Shown here: in pieces, positions 59,969-64,000 of the stretch
How positions within the stretch are numbered: position 1 is the first letter of the stretch
Layout of the letters: each line of letters opens with the position of its first letter
Origin: Gelatoporia subvermispora B
Lineage: Eukaryota > Basidiomycota > Agaricomycetes > Polyporales > Gelatoporiaceae
NCBI GenBank assembly: GCA_000320605.2
Contig: KB445810.1
Coordinates: 541,611-605,610, forward strand
Length of the DNA stretch: 64,000 nt
Reading direction: 5' to 3'
Position numbers and translations under genes: made by a program
Notes under the pieces: generated by a model
The model's input: only the letters and a program-made list of their open reading frames with translations
Database searches by the model: none
Told to the model about the DNA's origin: nothing

Positions 59969-60591
59969 AGGATGTCATAGCTGGATTTACAGAATCAAGA
60001 CGGTACGCGATCCATACGAATGCTTGCGCAGTTGCATGATAGACTCAAAAATGACTCGGTCGCTGCAAGACTTGCAGGGACTTGCTTGTGGCTGGCCAGA
60101 CCGCGCACTGGGAAATGCCGTATCGATGGCAGGACGCGAGCTCATTGGGGACGGATCTTTTGTATCTCGTTTGAGCGAATGAAGTGCGCGTGCTTCTGAT
60201 CTTCGGCACACCCACGGCAAATAAGAGATGTAATGAGGGGTCCAGCTGATGCCGGAGGTGAGGACGAGAACGTCCTAGAATACTCAGGGCATCTGGTTCT
60301 CTGGGAGCAGAGGCCTGCCGCGGCGGACACGAGAGCCATCGCGAGCTGCGAACTAGTGTGCGCGTGGCTGTACGAGCTGTGCAACACGAGGGCCTAAGGA
60401 CGTCGAGGACGTCGAGCTCGGGCTGGCTGGAGGCCGGCAAGGTGCACGAAGCGATGTCAAGGCTCCGGGTAGCCGATCGGATCTCAGATCTCCCCATACT
60501 CATCGTGGGAAATCTATCGATATTAAGTAGACCGTCAAAAGTTGGGCGACGCAGAGTCGTCCCTCCCCTCGTACCACATCGATAACTCACC

Positions 60592-62253
<1,662 letters not shown>

Positions 62254-62867
62254 AAAGGCTCACTAATACTGGTAGCGAAGTGTGGAGGGTGTAGGATGAG
62301 AAGTATTGAACACTCATAGACTGTATCTGTTCCCCCGCTGTGCTGCGATTTCAACCAATAGCAATATTGTTGCATTGTCTTTCTACCAAGGAACAGATAG
62401 ACTTCGACTCGAACGTGCGCACTGTTCCGATGAACGTTTGTGAAAGTGCCAGGGGCTGGCTGTGCAAGCTCCGAGCCTCCAACGCCTTGTCGGGACAGGT
62501 GAGCGCGGTGGGGAGGCGCCAAACAACGCGTCAACACCGCACGTAATACAGGCGCTATTGACGAGTTGCCTTGTATGGGGGGCGCCGCCGCGCTTGCATG
62601 GGCCGATAGCTGAGAGCGGCTCAAGCTGGCTCAGCCACTCGAGCAGGGGCCCTGAACCAGCCCCGTTGCCTAGCGCTACCTCGCACACCATGGCGGTACT
62701 CCACCCGCCCATCTTGTCTCACCCTCTCTTGTCCTCGAACCACCATCACCACCTTAGACCACTGGACCAGTCGCCTCCCTAGTCCGAGATAAAGCCTATT
62801 TATTCTATTCGCCTATCGCCCTATCGTCCAACTTGCCTCTCGACGTCTATCTATCCAGCATCTAGTC
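62254..62867. other. Spacer between enolase and the last small gene
   Basis: Holds the enolase 3' end and the promoter of the gene at 62868. Short frames on both strands have no domain. Confidence 0.5.
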
Positions 62868-63572
62868 ATGCCAGCCCACCTCTCCAGAGTCCGCCCGTCC
62901 ATCGGCCGTACCCTTGCGCCTGCCCTCACAGTCCTCACGCTGAACGAGTGCGAGCCTGTGCGCGAACGCGCTGTCTCCCCGACGTCCCCCCGGCCGCCTG
63001 GGGAGTCCCCCTCCATCCTGAAGGCGGTACGTGCACTCGAACATGATCGCCAGCGCGCGAAGCGTGCGGAGACCCGGCGTGCGCGCGAGCAGAAGGCGCG
63101 GCGCGACGGCATGGACAAGCGGAGAGCACATCCGGCGCGGGGCGCGCAGGCACAGCGAAAGAGCGTGGGACAGAAGGCAGCAAACGCAAGTTGGGCGGGG
63201 GATGAGAGGGCTGAACGCGCCCTTGCGTTAGAGGCGAGCGATGAGTCACCTATTCTGGAGAGTTCTGCCGCTGCACCGGGGCGGATCGAGGTCGAGCTGT
63301 CCGAGCTTGTCAAGCCCGGGAAAGTGCACAAGTCCAAAGGTGAGCTTCTTGTAAAGGTATTCGTAAGATGTTGCTATTGTGTCTGATACTGCCTGTTAGG
63401 TGCAGCGGACTTCGAAGTTATCCCTACCGTGCGCCAAGTGATTGTACTAGAGGATGGGATTGCCCTCGAAGCCGAGCTTGACGAGCCATGGGAACATATC
63501 AGCGCGGAGGACGCAGATGATAAGCTGGAATCTGCTCCATCTTATGCAGACATTGTTGCAAGTTCGGCATGA
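62868..63572 (+). CDS. Small charged protein of unknown function
   Basis: Two exons join at a GTGAGC..TAG intron after HKSK. The protein starts MPAHLSRVRPSIGRTLAPAL and has a basic middle rich in Arg/Lys/Ala (ALEHDRQRAKRAETRRAREQ) that could form a charged helix. It then has IEVELSELVKPGKVHKSK, GAADFEVIPTVRQVIVLEDG and an acidic end LDEPWEHISAEDADDKLE, finishing PSYADIVASSA. About 220 residues. No known domain, signal or membrane span. The join keeps a smooth composition, supporting a real two-exon gene. Not recognised. Confidence 0.7.
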
Positions 63573-63865
63573 TGCTGCTGAGCGGACATCGCCGCCTTGG
63601 ACCCGCGTTTTAGTATCGATTTCTTCTTCAGGATGCGGACATTCGGACGTTGAAATACCTATCGGAGGCAGGGATACCGATCCCAATAATCACCCTACCT
63701 TATCAGTAACGACGTTATGACTCGTACTTATTCTGCTACGATTTCTCCATGTAGCAGCGCAATGCTGGATGTATCATGTACGATTATGACTCGGTGTATG
63801 TGTAGCCCTCGTTGAACAAATGACACTCATAAGTAGACTGCAGCGCGTGCGGTGAGAATCAATTA

Positions 63866-64000
63866 TCAGATCAGGGGCATCGAGAACCAGAAGATCAGCC
63901 TTAGCATCGAGTCAGAGAGCATAGGGACAGACCCAGGAGCGCTGGTATTGGAAGCAACAGGGGGGACCGCAGGTGTCGGGAGCGTGCCCTGATCAGGAAG
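63866..64000 (-). CDS. Possible 3' end of a gene running off the right edge
   Basis: On the minus strand an open frame enters at 64000 and stops at 63866-63868. It reads LPDQGTLPTPAVPPVASNTS, with Ser/Thr/Pro content, then a hydrophobic tail MLRLIFWFSMPLI. This could be the end of a GPI-anchored or secreted protein. With only about 44 codons visible this is tentative. Confidence 0.35.
   Translation of the reverse strand, partial: LPDQGTLPTPAVPPVASNTSAPGSVPMLSDSMLRLIFWFSMPLI

Larger units (their letters stand above)
59198..60591. other. Region between O-methyltransferase and enolase, with one possible small gene
   Basis: Besides the small frame at 59621-59968, I see only antisense and short frames without domains. 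The right end (about 60480-60591) should contain the enolase promoter and leader. Confidence 0.45.

Overview
This is nuclear DNA from a filamentous basidiomycete, most likely a mushroom-forming agaricomycete. Genes are dense and lie on both strands. Almost every gene is split by many introns of about 45-80 nt with GT..AG ends, including small exons, and the encoded proteins match fungal families. The order or species cannot be fixed from the sequence alone. All gene models below were spliced by eye from the translated reading frames, so exon edges are approximate unless stated.

Layout, left to right: an OAC1-type mitochondrial oxaloacetate carrier (466-2040, -); an Mdm1-like PXA-RGS-PX sorting nexin (2294-6438, +); TRM6, the non-catalytic subunit of the tRNA m1A58 methyltransferase (6584-8459, -); a divergent intergenic region carrying a perfect 18-bp-arm palindrome (8686-8722); a two-finger C2H2 protein with a Pro/Gln-rich tail (9045-10779, +); adenosine kinase (11134-12385, -); a multidomain RNA-repair-type protein with a single-base frame break (12777-15418, -); a 2.6-kb gap; a PX-AGC kinase (18029-22532, +); a large disordered Ser/Pro protein (23428-27589, -); thioredoxin (29295-29805, -); a gene-poor 2.6-kb stretch with degenerate repeats; a Lam/Aster-type sterol transporter (32440-35640, +) converging on a Sec14/Pdr16-like CRAL-TRIO protein (36097-37551, -); a NOD-like receptor with an MLKL/HeLo-like helical N-terminus, NACHT and WD40 repeats (37760-42107, -); NOP10 (43078-43382, +); a class IV (Chs3-type) chitin synthase (44344-49071, +); a DUF3140-type protein (49677-50576, +); an EI24/RRT8-like membrane protein (50753-52130, -); an ISWI chromatin remodeler (52486-56779, -); an O-methyltransferase (57579-59197, +); enolase (60592-62253, +); a small unknown gene (62868-63572, +); and a possible gene 3' end at the right edge.

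Most genes are housekeeping: RNA modification and rRNA processing (TRM6, NOP10), glycolysis, purine salvage, redox, cell wall, and lipid transfer at contact sites. No transposon, CRISPR array, rRNA or convincing tRNA was seen.

The most notable locus is 12777-15418. It combines two HxT motifs of a 2H (cyclic phosphodiesterase-like) domain, a Cys-dependent phosphatase motif, a P-loop polynucleotide-kinase-like domain and an ATP-dependent RNA ligase domain. That is a complete RNA 'healing and sealing' set in the opposite order to fungal tRNA ligase Trl1. The second notable locus is the NLR at 37760-42107, a candidate regulated cell-death or immune receptor.
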